In this document: piece by piece, positions 34,457-43,347 of the stretch
Position numbering within the stretch: position 1 is the first letter of the stretch
Layout of the letters: the number at the start of each line of letters is the position of its first letter
DNA from: UBA6544 sp038131165
GTDB lineage: Bacteria > Pseudomonadota > Alphaproteobacteria > UBA8366
NCBI GenBank assembly: GCA_038131165.1
Contig: JAYPOZ010000014.1
Span: 4,915 to 68,914 of the forward strand
Length of the DNA: 64,000 nt
Reading direction: 5' to 3'
Notes under the pieces: generated by a model
The model's database searches: none
What the model was told of the DNA's origin: nothing
Seen by the model: only the letters and a program-made list of their open reading frames with translations
Made by a program: the position numbers and the translations under genes

Positions 34457-36784
34457 ATGTTCGGAGACCGGATCAAACGGCGGGAAGATCCGGCGCTGCT
34501 GCGCGGTGCCGGACGCTTCGCCGACGATATTCAGCTACCCGGCATGCTGCATGCCTGTTTCGTGCGCAGCCCGTTCGCGCACGCGCGGGTCGGTACCATC
34601 GACACGGCCGCGGCCATGGCGTTGGAAGGGGTGGTCGCGGTCTATACGCTCGCCGATCTCGCGCCGCATCTGACCGGCGAACGGGTGCCGGTGGAGATGC
34701 CGGCAGGCGCTATTCGTCATTCCGTCGATCCCTACGTTCTGGCCAAGGACGAGGTTTGTCACGTCGGAGACCCAGTCGCGCTCGTCGTCGCCGAGTCGAA
34801 GGCGGTCGCGGAAGATGCGGCGGGGATGGTCGGGGTCGATTACGACCCCCTGCCTGTCTGCGCGGATCCGAGAGCGGCACTGGCACCCGGCGCGCCGCAG
34901 GTTCGCCTCGACGTGCCCGATAATCTGGTCGCGGCCTTCGATGTCGCTTATGGCGACACGGCCACGGCGTTCGCCACAGCACCTCGTGTCTTCCAGGAAT
35001 CGATCGTGCTTCACAAGGGCGGCGGCCATGCGATGGAATGCCGGGCGCTGGTTGCCGACTACGATGCCGCGCGCGGTCATCTGACGGTCTGGAATGCAAC
35101 CCAGATGCCGCACCGGGCGCAGATGATCCTGACCCGCTGTTTGGGCATGTCGGAAGGCGACGTTCGGGTGGTGCCGCCGGATGTGGGCGGCGGATTCGGA
35201 CCGAAATTCGTTTTCTACTCGGAGGAAGTCTCGGTGCCGCTGGCCGCGAAACTGCTGGGCCGGCCGGTGAAGTGGATTGAGGACCGGCGCGAGCATTTCA
35301 CCGCCACGACCCAGGAGAGAGACCAGTTCTGGGAGGTCGAGGTCGCGGTGGAAGGGGACGGGCGGCTTATCGGTATCCGGGGCGAACTGATCCACGATCA
35401 CGGTGCCTATACGCCCTACGGTTTGGCGCTGGCGCAGAATTCCGCGAGCAATCTCCTGGGGCCCTACAAACTGCCGCATTATGACCTGAAGGTACGGATG
35501 GCGTTGACGAATCTAATTCCGGCGACACCCACGCGCGGTGCCGGGCGTCCGCAAGGGACCTTTGTGATGGAGCGGCTGATGGACCGCATCGCGCGGGAGT
35601 TGGGCCTCGACCGTGCCGAGGTGCGGCAGCGAAACTTTATCGAGCCGGATGAGATGCCGTATGCGACGCCCATTGTCACCCGCGACGGCAAGGCGATGAC
35701 CTATGACAGCGGCGACTACCCGGGCGCGCAGAAACTGGTTTTGAGCAAAGCGGATTACGAAGGGTTCGGAACCCGTCGCGCGGCGGCCCGGCAGGCGGGA
35801 CATTATCTGGGATTCGGCTTGGCAAATTATGTCGAGGGAACGGGACGGGGACCGTTCGAATCCGCGACCGTGCGGATCGGGCCCTCGGGCAATGTGCGTA
35901 TCGAGACCGGTGCCACGTCCCAAGGGCAGGGGATTGGAACCGCCTTGGCGCAAATCGCGGCGGGCGAGATCGGCGTCGATTTCGAGGATGTGGCCGTGAC
36001 GATGGGAGATACAAGCGTCGTCCCCTATGGCCTTGGGGCCTTTGCCAGCCGGCAGGCGGTGACGGCCGGCTCCTCGGTGATGACCGCGGCCAGGGAAGTC
36101 AAAGCCAAGGCGTTGGCGGCAGCGTCCCATATGCTCGAAGCTGCCGTTGCGGATTTGGAGGTGGTCTCCGGCGTGGTGCGCATCAAGGGCTCTGACCGGT
36201 CGGTGACGCTCGGCGACATCGCGGCGGCGATGGCGGGGCAGCCTGGCTACGCCATTCCGGGGAATCTTCCGCCCGGACAGGAGGCCCGGGCCAACTTCGA
36301 GGTCGACAGCATCTCCTATTGTAACGGCAGTCATGCTTGCGAGGTCGCCGTTGATCCCGAAACGGGGTCCGTGGAAATTCTAAGATACGTGGTCGTCCAT
36401 GACTGCGGCCGGATGATCAACCCGATTCTGGTGGAGGGGCAGATTCTCGGCGGTGTCGTTCACGGTTTGGGAAACGCGCTAATGGAGCGCATGATTTATG
36501 ACGGGGAAGGTCAGCCGCTGACCGCAAATTATGGCGAGTATCTGCTGCCTACCGCGACGGAAGCGCCCCGAATCGAGATATACCACATGGAATCGCCGAC
36601 GCCTTTGAATCCGCTCGGCGTCAAAGGGACGGGAGAAAGCGGCACGGTTCCGGCAGCGGCATGCATTATCTCCGCTATCGAAGATGCCCTGTCCGATTTC
36701 GGCATTCGTCTGGCGGCAGCGCCGGTGTCTCCAATGGAGTTGGCCGCGCTTCTGCAGGACCGGCAGCTCTTACTTGGCGGGTAG
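34457..36784 (+). CDS. Xanthine dehydrogenase-family molybdopterin-binding large subunit
   Basis: A 775-residue molybdenum hydroxylase large subunit. The N-terminus GDRIKRREDPALLRGAGRFADDI is typical. The active-site loop is TRGAGRPQGT (around residue 360), the form-II-type GAGR and not the CSFR of true CO dehydrogenase. The catalytic glutamate lies in GVKGTGESGT near residue 720, so the site seems intact. No FeS small subunit or FAD medium subunit is adjacent, hence its partners must be encoded elsewhere or it is an orphan. A start at 34427 would overlap the preceding gene and has no family support. Its final 15 bases overlap the TfoX gene. Confidence 0.85.
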   Translation: MFGDRIKRREDPALLRGAGRFADDIQLPGMLHACFVRSPFAHARVGTIDTAAAMALEGVVAVYTLADLAPHLTGERVPVEMPAGAIRHSVDPYVLAKDEVCHVGDPVALVVAESKAVAEDAAGMVGVDYDPLPVCADPRAALAPGAPQVRLDVPDNLVAAFDVAYGDTATAFATAPRVFQESIVLHKGGGHAMECRALVADYDAARGHLTVWNATQMPHRAQMILTRCLGMSEGDVRVVPPDVGGGFGPKFVFYSEEVSVPLAAKLLGRPVKWIEDRREHFTATTQERDQFWEVEVAVEGDGRLIGIRGELIHDHGAYTPYGLALAQNSASNLLGPYKLPHYDLKVRMALTNLIPATPTRGAGRPQGTFVMERLMDRIARELGLDRAEVRQRNFIEPDEMPYATPIVTRDGKAMTYDSGDYPGAQKLVLSKADYEGFGTRRAAARQAGHYLGFGLANYVEGTGRGPFESATVRIGPSGNVRIETGATSQGQGIGTALAQIAAGEIGVDFEDVAVTMGDTSVVPYGLGAFASRQAVTAGSSVMTAAREVKAKALAAASHMLEAAVADLEVVSGVVRIKGSDRSVTLGDIAAAMAGQPGYAIPGNLPPGQEARANFEVDSISYCNGSHACEVAVDPETGSVEILRYVVVHDCGRMINPILVEGQILGGVVHGLGNALMERMIYDGEGQPLTANYGEYLLPTATEAPRIEIYHMESPTPLNPLGVKGTGESGTVPAAACIISAIEDALSDFGIRLAAAPVSPMELAALLQDRQLLLGG

Positions 36785-37099
36785 CGCGTTGGCAAAGGCG
36801 AGCGCGCGCTCTATCCAGTATCTCAGATTTTTCTCGTCGGCGAGGTCTTTTTCGCGCACGACGGCCATCGTTGTCATCGGCTTACCGGTAAAATCGAAAT
36901 AGTCGACCCCTTGCCGCCCGACAGCCTCGGCGGCGCCGTCCTTGCCGAGCCGCAGGACGAGATCGTTTTTCTGGATGCCGCAGCACATATTGCCCCGGCT
37001 CATGAAAGCCAATCCACCGAACATTTTCTTCTCGACGATGTCCGGTTGGTCGGCGAGCAGGTCGCGGATGCGCGAGGCAAGATCTTCATCATAGGCCAT
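36770..37099 (-). CDS. TfoX/Sxy N-terminal domain protein
   Basis: A 109-residue protein with the TfoX_N pattern: a MAYDEDLASRIRDLL start, KKMFGGLAFMSRGNM at residues 24-38, and GKPM..MAVVREKDLADEKNLRYWIERAL at the end. The domain is the one found in the competence regulator Sxy/TfoX, but it also occurs alone in many soil and marine bacteria with no known role. No competence genes are nearby. Convergent with the molybdenum hydroxylase. Confidence 0.88.
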   Translation of the reverse strand: MAYDEDLASRIRDLLADQPDIVEKKMFGGLAFMSRGNMCCGIQKNDLVLRLGKDGAAEAVGRQGVDYFDFTGKPMTTMAVVREKDLADEKNLRYWIERALAFANALPAK

Positions 37100-37334
37100 T
37101 TAACAAACCTTCCGCTTTCATGACGAAAGTTAGCAGATGCGCCGGGCCATATTAAACGATTCCGTACCGCAGATGTTGCGGTGAATTCCAATGGCTTTCG
37201 TTTTCCGTTGCTTGGGCAGAGCAAGTCGCATTTCAGGTTAGGCGCCGTTGAAATTTGATCCGCCTCAATGCGGCCAGCACCGTTTCAAGTCAGGCATTGC
37301 GGTAAGGTATCAGATAGTCAAACGGAGGTCTTAA

Positions 37335-37766
37335 ATGGTTGAGAAATCTCATACGGCTGCCGGTCACGAAGGTGGTTTTTGGCCAAGTGTGTTTGACCCG
37401 TTGAGGAATGTCGGCGAGAAGATCGCCGATTTTTTCGCACCGTCCGCAGACGCGTCTTCGACGGAGGACGTTTATGAAATTAATGTCGAACTGCCTGGTG
37501 TCTCCAGCGACGACGTAACGGTCGAGTTGCACGATAACGTGCTCGCGGTGAAGGGCGAGAAGCGGTTTGAGCGGGAGGAGACCGGAAAGACCTATTATTT
37601 CTCGGAACGCCGGTTCGGGTCTTTTCACCGTTCCTTCCGACTTCCCGAGGACGTCGATCCCGAGAAAGTCTCGGCCGATTTCAAGGACGGCGTACTGGCG
37701 ATCAAGATCGCCAAACGTCAGGCCGGTGCGCAGGCGCCCCGTAAGATTCAGGTGCGTAAGGGCTGA
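37335..37766 (+). CDS. Hsp20/alpha-crystallin family small heat shock protein
   Basis: A 143-residue chaperone. The alpha-crystallin domain runs from about residue 45 to 132 (DVYEINVELPGVSSDDVTVE; GSFHRSFRLPEDVDPEKVSA; DGVLAIKIAKR). The C-terminal KIQVRKG contains an I-x-V version of the IxI/V motif used for oligomer building. The N-terminus contains FDPLRNVGEKIADFFAP. CGGAGG lies nine bases before ATG 37335. The 230-base upstream gap probably holds the heat-shock promoter but I could not identify a convincing one. A stem-loop follows the gene. Confidence 0.92.
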   Translation: MVEKSHTAAGHEGGFWPSVFDPLRNVGEKIADFFAPSADASSTEDVYEINVELPGVSSDDVTVELHDNVLAVKGEKRFEREETGKTYYFSERRFGSFHRSFRLPEDVDPEKVSADFKDGVLAIKIAKRQAGAQAPRKIQVRKG

Positions 37767-37790
37767 TCCCAAGCGCATGCGTATCAAAAG

Positions 37791-37815
37791 ACGGCGCCTC
37801 CAAGTGGGGCGCCGT
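37791..37815 (+). terminator. Stem-loop terminator after the Hsp20 gene
   Basis: ACGGCGCC (37791-37798) pairs with GGCGCCGT (37808-37815) around a nine-base loop, 25 bases after the stop codon. The following TACCTTATT is only weakly T-rich, so strength is uncertain. Confidence 0.55.
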
Positions 37816-37894
37816 TACCTTATTGGCCTAAGTCGCTTTTCGGAGTAAGTTCGGAGGTCGCCAGCCTTCTGGCGTCGGGGCAAAATAGGGACGC

Positions 37895-39625
37895 ATGACC
37901 AACGGGAACCTGGCGCATCAGGTCCGGCTCTACTCGGGGCTGGTGCTTTTCACCTTTGCGCTTACGCATTTTATCAATCATGCATTCGGGCTGATCTCCG
38001 TCGAAGCGACGATGGCGATTCAGGAATGGCGCACGCTGGTCTGGCGGAATCCGGTCGGCGGTATCGTGCTCTATGGCGCACTGAGCGCGCATATCCTGTT
38101 GGCGCTCTATGCGATTTACCAACGCTATACCCTGAAAATGCCGATGTGGGAGGCGGCGCGGCTGTTGATGGGGCTCGCGATACCGTTTTTCATGCTCGGC
38201 CATATTATGAACACACGCTTTGCGCATGAGGTGCTGGGCGTCCAGGATACCTATGTCTACGAGTTCGTGAAGCTCTGGCCGAATTCAGCCGTCGATCAAA
38301 CAGTGTTGTTGCTGTTGGTCTGGATCCATTCCTGCATCGGTTTGCACTATTGGCTGCGGCTTAAGAACTGGTACCGGCGGACGACAAGTCTGTGGTTCAC
38401 GCTCGCAATTCTAATTCCGACGCTCTCTCTTCTGGGGTTCTATGCCGGCGGGCAGCTCATGGAGCGCTTGGAGGCGGATGCGGCCTGGCTGGCCCAGTTG
38501 AAGATCGATACGAACTGGCCGGATGCCGCCGAGGCGGCATTAATCGGCGACGCGAAGGCGATCGCAAGAACGATCTTTTTCGTCATGGTCGCAATCGCCC
38601 TCTCCGGACGCCCGTTGCGCAGCTTTATCCAGAGCCGGAGCGGCCAGATCACCATTACATATGCCGACGGGCGGGTGGTCAGGTCCCGACCGGGTCCAAG
38701 CTTGTTGGAAATCAGCCGGGCAAACGGTATTCCGCACGCTTCCGTCTGCGGCGGCCGCGGCCGGTGCTCGACTTGCCGCGTTCGAATTGCCTACGGCATC
38801 CGTTTCATGGACGAGCCGGCCGTGGCGGAACGGGAGTTGTTGGACAAGATCAATGCGCCGCCGACCGTCCGCCTGGCTTGCCAATGCCGGCCGAACAGCG
38901 ACGTGCGCATTCAACGACTCCTGCCGCAAGCCGCGGGCGCGGAAGCCGTTCAGCAATCGGTCGATGCGTTCGACAACGGCGTCGATATGAACATCGCGAT
39001 CCTGTTTGCCGATATCCGTGAATTCACGAAGCTTTCGGAGCGCAAGCTTCCCTTCGATCTGGTCTTTCTGCTGAACGAATATTTCCGCACGATGGGCGAA
39101 TGCATCACACGCGAGGGTGGACGCATTGATAAGTTCATCGGCGATGGGATCATGGCGCTCTTCGGTCTTGAGGGCGATCCGCAGAAAGGCTGCGAGGATG
39201 CGCTGGCGGCCGCCCGGGCCATGAGCGAGGCCCTTCTAAAGCTCAACATGGCCCTGGAAAACGATTTGCCACAGCCGTTGCGCCTCGGGATCGGAATTCA
39301 TTTCGGATACGCGGTGGTGGGTAAGATGGGCTACGAAGCAGTCTCTTCCCTGACGGCGATTGGCGATACGGTCAACACCGCAAGCCGTCTGGAGAGCGCC
39401 ACCAAGGAGTTCGGCGCGGAATTCATCGTGTCGGACGAGGTGGTGAAGGCTGCGGGCGTCGATCTGTCGGCGTTCAGGCGCGAGAAGTTGACGGTGCGGG
39501 GGCGGGATAATGCGCTCAACGTATACGTGGTCGAACGCGGGCACATGTTGCCGGTTCGCAAACCCAAGGATCCCAATGCAGGCTCGGTCCGCTGGCCGTG
39601 GCTGGCGCGCTTCAGGTTAGCCTGA
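37895..39625 (+). CDS. cyaC: Redox-sensing adenylate/guanylate cyclase with Sdh-like heme membrane domain and 2Fe-2S domain
   Basis: A 576-residue, three-part protein. Residues 1-240 hold six membrane helices with histidines at 25, 29, 66, 103, 145 and 151, resembling the heme-b membrane anchor of succinate dehydrogenase. Residues 250-345 are a plant-type ferredoxin domain with ligands C285, C291, C294 and C329. Residues 365-560 are a class III nucleotide cyclase with metal-binding D373 (FADIREF) and D417 (FIGDGIMALFG). A heme-containing, quinone-responsive cyclase CyaC with an Sdh-like anchor is described in Sinorhizobium meliloti; this fits the same family, and an added ferredoxin suggests a second redox input. 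The symbol is by similarity. Confidence 0.9.
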   Translation: MTNGNLAHQVRLYSGLVLFTFALTHFINHAFGLISVEATMAIQEWRTLVWRNPVGGIVLYGALSAHILLALYAIYQRYTLKMPMWEAARLLMGLAIPFFMLGHIMNTRFAHEVLGVQDTYVYEFVKLWPNSAVDQTVLLLLVWIHSCIGLHYWLRLKNWYRRTTSLWFTLAILIPTLSLLGFYAGGQLMERLEADAAWLAQLKIDTNWPDAAEAALIGDAKAIARTIFFVMVAIALSGRPLRSFIQSRSGQITITYADGRVVRSRPGPSLLEISRANGIPHASVCGGRGRCSTCRVRIAYGIRFMDEPAVAERELLDKINAPPTVRLACQCRPNSDVRIQRLLPQAAGAEAVQQSVDAFDNGVDMNIAILFADIREFTKLSERKLPFDLVFLLNEYFRTMGECITREGGRIDKFIGDGIMALFGLEGDPQKGCEDALAAARAMSEALLKLNMALENDLPQPLRLGIGIHFGYAVVGKMGYEAVSSLTAIGDTVNTASRLESATKEFGAEFIVSDEVVKAAGVDLSAFRREKLTVRGRDNALNVYVVERGHMLPVRKPKDPNAGSVRWPWLARFRLA

Positions 39626-39639
39626 ACGGATCGCAATCC

Positions 39640-40773
39640 TTAAGTCATCGCGGCGAATCGTTTGGTGTGATGGTCGCGGTCGCCGAATGTCAGGTCGATC
39701 ATCGTCAGGCGTTTGAAGTAATGCCCGATCTTTAGTTCGTCCGTCATGCCCATGCCGCCGTGCATCTGAACGGAGTTTTGCCCAACGAACCTTGCGCTCT
39801 TGCCGATTTGCGCTTTGGCTGCGGCGACTGAGCGTGCTCTTTCCTCGGCGTCGTCGCTGTCCATCATAGCGGTGGCGACATAGGCCATCGAGCGGGCTTC
39901 CTCGCAATTGATCAAGATATCGACCATGCGATGCTGCAAGACCTGGAACTTGCCGATCGGCTGGCCGAATTGCTTGCGGGTCTTGATGTACTCGTTTGTT
40001 TCTTCCTTGAGTACGTCCATGCAGCCGACCGCCTCGGCGCAGAGGGCGGCAACGGCGAATTCCGCCACATGCTCGATCGTGGCATAGCCGCCGCCGACCG
40101 TGCCGAGAACCGCGTCCGCTCCGACCTGAACGCCATCGAACGCGATTTCGGAGGCGCGCAGCGCGTCATTCGTGGTGTAGTCGCGGCGAGTTATGCCAGC
40201 CGCATTGGAATCGACCAGGAACAGAGTGATGCCGTCGGTATCGCGCGAATTCCCGGATGTCCTCGCGGCCACGATGATCTTGTCCGCCGCCGCCGCGCCA
40301 AAGACGACACCCTTGGCGCCATTGATGGTGAAGCCGTCGCCGGATTTCTCCGCCTTGGTTTCGATGTCGAAGAGGTCGAACCGTGCTTGGCGTTCGGCGA
40401 AGGCAAAGGCCAACTTCAAGCCGCCTTCGGCGAGTTTCGGGAGCAACTCCTCTTTCTGAGATTCGCTACCGCCGTGGAGGATGAGATTGCCGCCAAGCAC
40501 CACGGTGGCGAAGTACGGCTCCAGAACCAAGCCTCTGCCGAACCCTTCCATGATCACCATGATCTCGGTGGCGCCGCCGCCGATCCCTCCATACTCCTCG
40601 GGGAATGCGACGCCCAGCCAGCCGAGCTCCGCCATCTGCTTCCAGTTGTCTTCGCTGTAGCCTTCGCTCGACCCCGCCAGTTGGCGCCGCGTCTCGAACT
40701 CGTAATGTTCGCGGACGAAGCGGTCGACGCTGTCTTTGAGGAGCTGTTGTTCTTCGGTAAGCGAAAAGTCCAT
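39640..40773 (-). CDS. Acyl-CoA dehydrogenase family protein (pimeloyl-CoA dehydrogenase small-subunit type)
   Basis: A 377-residue flavoprotein of the acyl-CoA dehydrogenase family (MDFSLTEEQQLLKDSVDRFV start, LGWLGVAFPEEYGG, INGAKGVVFGAAAADK, MHGGMGMTDELKIGHYFKRL). It lies 44 bases after a longer acyl-CoA dehydrogenase on the same strand; such short/long pairs act as heterodimers for dicarboxyl-CoA and similar substrates in Rhodopseudomonas (PimD/PimC). Partner and operon support the assignment; the exact acyl chain is unknown. Confidence 0.85.
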   Translation of the reverse strand: MDFSLTEEQQLLKDSVDRFVREHYEFETRRQLAGSSEGYSEDNWKQMAELGWLGVAFPEEYGGIGGGATEIMVIMEGFGRGLVLEPYFATVVLGGNLILHGGSESQKEELLPKLAEGGLKLAFAFAERQARFDLFDIETKAEKSGDGFTINGAKGVVFGAAAADKIIVAARTSGNSRDTDGITLFLVDSNAAGITRRDYTTNDALRASEIAFDGVQVGADAVLGTVGGGYATIEHVAEFAVAALCAEAVGCMDVLKEETNEYIKTRKQFGQPIGKFQVLQHRMVDILINCEEARSMAYVATAMMDSDDAEERARSVAAAKAQIGKSARFVGQNSVQMHGGMGMTDELKIGHYFKRLTMIDLTFGDRDHHTKRFAAMT

Positions 40774-40817
40774 TTTTCCAACCCTGTGTCAGGCGATTGC
40801 GGCCAATAGGCTCGGGA

Positions 40818-42014
40818 TCAAAGTCCCAGGACCATCTTTGCCATTATGTTTTTTTGAATTTCGTTCGTCCCGCCGTAGATCGACGTCTTGCGCACATTGA
40901 AATACGAAGGAGAGAGGCTCGGCGCGATTTCAGGGCCGATGGGATCTTCGTTCCATCCGTACTCCAAGGATTCCGGCACATAGGGATGGGCGTACATTCC
41001 CATCGCCTTCATCGAAAGTTCGGTCAGGTCTTGCTGGATCTCGGTGCCGCGGATTTTGAGCATGCTGACTTCGGCACCCGGCCCGTTCCCCTGCGCCGCC
41101 GCCATCAGAAACCGCAGTTCGGTAAATTCCAGGGACTTGAGCTTGATCTCGACCTCGGCGATGGAGCGCCGGAAATCCGCATCCTCAATGAGCGGCGCGC
41201 CAGAGGATTTCTCTTCGGCCGCGATTTCCTTCAGGCGGCGCAATCGGGCCTTCGATGCGCCGACCCGGGCGATGCCGGAGCGTTCATTACCGAGCAGGAA
41301 CTTGGCATAGGTCCACCCCTTGTTCTCCTCGCCCACGCGGTTCTCGATCGGCACTCGTACGCTGTCGAAATAGGTATTGTTGATTTCGGCGCCGCCATCG
41401 ATGGTGATAATCGGCTTCACTTCGATACCGGGCGACTTCATGTCGATCAGCAGGAAGGAAATACCTTCCTGAGGCTTTCCCTCGCTCGACGTGCGGACAA
41501 GACAGAATATCCGGTCGGCCCAGGGGGCGGAGGTCGTCCAGGTCTTCTGACCCGATACGATATAGTCGTCGCCATCCCGCGTGGCCTTGGTTTGCAGGGA
41601 CGCAAGGTCGGAGCCTGCACCCGGTTCCGAATAGCCTTGGCACCAGAATTCCTCGCCCGACAAGATTTTCGGCAGATACGTCTTCTTCTGCGCATCGCTT
41701 CCGAAAGTGTAAATGACGGGGCCGACCATCATCAGTCCGAATGCGCTGAGCGAGGGGCAATGACCCCGTGCCAACTCTTCATTGAAAATATAGCGCCGGA
41801 CCGGGTCCCATTCGCAGCCGCCATGCTCTGTCGGCCAGTGCGGCGCCGCCCAGCCTTTGGCGTACAGAATTCTGTGCCAGCGGTAGATATCGTCTTTCTC
41901 GAGCTTGAGGCCACGCGATACTTTTTCGCGGATATCGGTCGGCAAATTGGCCTCGATGAACTCTCGCACTTCGCGTTGGAAAGCGACGTGTTCCTCGGAA
42001 AACTGCAGGTCCAT
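40818..42014 (-). CDS. Acyl-CoA dehydrogenase family protein (pimeloyl-CoA dehydrogenase large-subunit type)
   Basis: A 398-residue flavoprotein. Seen are MDLQFSEEHVAFQREVREFI, GYSEPGAGSDLASLQTKA (flavin/substrate region), GQKTWTTSAPWADRIF and the C-terminal SIYGGTNEIQKNIMAK. The WPTEHGG and WCQGYSEPGAGSD forms are close to PimC-type large subunits. Translation starts at ATG 42014; the longer in-frame reading to 42134 overlaps the divergent CoA-transferase's promoter region. Upstream 118 bases are shared with that divergent gene. Confidence 0.87.
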   Translation of the reverse strand: MDLQFSEEHVAFQREVREFIEANLPTDIREKVSRGLKLEKDDIYRWHRILYAKGWAAPHWPTEHGGCEWDPVRRYIFNEELARGHCPSLSAFGLMMVGPVIYTFGSDAQKKTYLPKILSGEEFWCQGYSEPGAGSDLASLQTKATRDGDDYIVSGQKTWTTSAPWADRIFCLVRTSSEGKPQEGISFLLIDMKSPGIEVKPIITIDGGAEINNTYFDSVRVPIENRVGEENKGWTYAKFLLGNERSGIARVGASKARLRRLKEIAAEEKSSGAPLIEDADFRRSIAEVEIKLKSLEFTELRFLMAAAQGNGPGAEVSMLKIRGTEIQQDLTELSMKAMGMYAHPYVPESLEYGWNEDPIGPEIAPSLSPSYFNVRKTSIYGGTNEIQKNIMAKMVLGL

Positions 42015-42132
42015 TGAATGTACCCTCAAAGCGGCAATATGCGGCGATTGTTTGCCTTCAAGTCTGGTAGAGGCATATAGCATACTAACACGGCGGGAAA
42101 AGCCCGCAGCTGCCTGAAGCAAGGGAGAGTTC

Positions 42133-43308
42133 ATGGGATACGACGCACCGTTTGCCGGCCTGAAGGTGGTGGATATCAGCCAGGGCGTCTCCGGGCCTTA
42201 TGCTGGCATGCTCATGGCCCAATACGGTGCGGAAGTGATCAAGGTGGAGCCGCTCGAGGGCGAGTGGGGCCGCTTCATCAGTCGTGATTACGACAAGCAT
42301 TCCGCCTTCTCCGTTTCGACAAATTTAGGCAAGCGAAGCATCGCGCTCGATCTGAAGAGCGAGGAAGGCAAGGAAGCTGTCCGGAAGCTGATCACAGGGG
42401 CCGATGTCTTCATCGAGAACTTTCGCCCGGGGGTGACCGACCGGTTGGGTTTCTCCTACGAAGAGGTCGCGAAACTGAGCCCCAAGGCGATCTACCTCTC
42501 GATTTCGGGATTCGGCAACGGGGGTCCCTTGCGGGAGCGCCCGGCGATGGATCCAGTCTTGCAGGCCTTTTGCGGCCTGATGTCGGTGAATGTGGGCGAA
42601 AACGGCATACCGCAACGCATCGGGGTGGTGATCTGCGACATGGCGACCGCGCTGTACGCCTTTCAGGCGCTGTCGACCGCGCTCTATGCCCGCCGCGAAG
42701 AGGAGACGGGCCGTCTGATCGAGACCAATCTAATGCAGGGCGCCGCCTGCCTCGGCGTAATCCGGATGATGATGGTCTATCTCGAGAAGGGCGCCTATCT
42801 CGTCGGACGCGTGCCGGCCGGAATCCTGGAGGCGAAGGACGGCTACATTACGATACTGATGTATAAAGACGAAGAGTTTCCGAAGCTTTGCGATATCTTG
42901 GGACTGCCGAAGATCGGCGCGGACCCGCAATATGCGACGAATGCGGGACGGGTGGAGCATGAAGCGGAAATCATGCCCCTGATCCGCGATGCCTTTAAGC
43001 TCCAGACCTGCGCCGAACTGTCCGCAAGATTGAGCGACGCGCGCATCCTCCACGAACGGGTGAACAACTATATCGAATTCCTGGATCACCCGCAGGTCAA
43101 AGAGACCGGGCTGGTCTCTTGGCTCGATCATGAAGGCGTGGGCCGGGTGCCGGTGCCGAATGTGCCGGGACTGGCGCCTTTCGACACGGTCGGCGCCAAG
43201 GCGCACGCGCCCGCGATCGGCGAGCACAGCCGCGAAATTCTCGCCGAGATGGGCTACAGCGATACGATCATCGACGATCTGGCGGCGCGGAAAATCACCC
43301 TAGCCTAA
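42133..43308 (+). CDS. Family III CoA-transferase (CaiB/BaiF)
   Basis: A 391-residue CoA-transferase. The N-terminal GLKVVDISQGVSGPYAGMLM and AEVIKVEP are CoA-binding elements; the catalytic aspartate is D140 in ERPAMDPVLQA. The protein moves CoA between acyl-CoA and a free acid. It diverges from the acyl-CoA dehydrogenase pair and probably activates the acid that those enzymes oxidise. Substrate not determinable. A GGGAGAG-type site precedes ATG 42133. Confidence 0.88.
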   Translation: MGYDAPFAGLKVVDISQGVSGPYAGMLMAQYGAEVIKVEPLEGEWGRFISRDYDKHSAFSVSTNLGKRSIALDLKSEEGKEAVRKLITGADVFIENFRPGVTDRLGFSYEEVAKLSPKAIYLSISGFGNGGPLRERPAMDPVLQAFCGLMSVNVGENGIPQRIGVVICDMATALYAFQALSTALYARREEETGRLIETNLMQGAACLGVIRMMMVYLEKGAYLVGRVPAGILEAKDGYITILMYKDEEFPKLCDILGLPKIGADPQYATNAGRVEHEAEIMPLIRDAFKLQTCAELSARLSDARILHERVNNYIEFLDHPQVKETGLVSWLDHEGVGRVPVPNVPGLAPFDTVGAKAHAPAIGEHSREILAEMGYSDTIIDDLAARKITLA

Positions 43309-43347
43309 GATTTTCGGGAATCACCGTGAGTTCGGCCGCTCCGTCGA

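Noticed and set aside
37231..37334. Heat-shock (RpoH) promoter ahead of the Hsp20 gene
   Set aside because: GTTGAA and CTCAAT elements exist but the spacing (about 11 bases) is too short, and no other pair fits.
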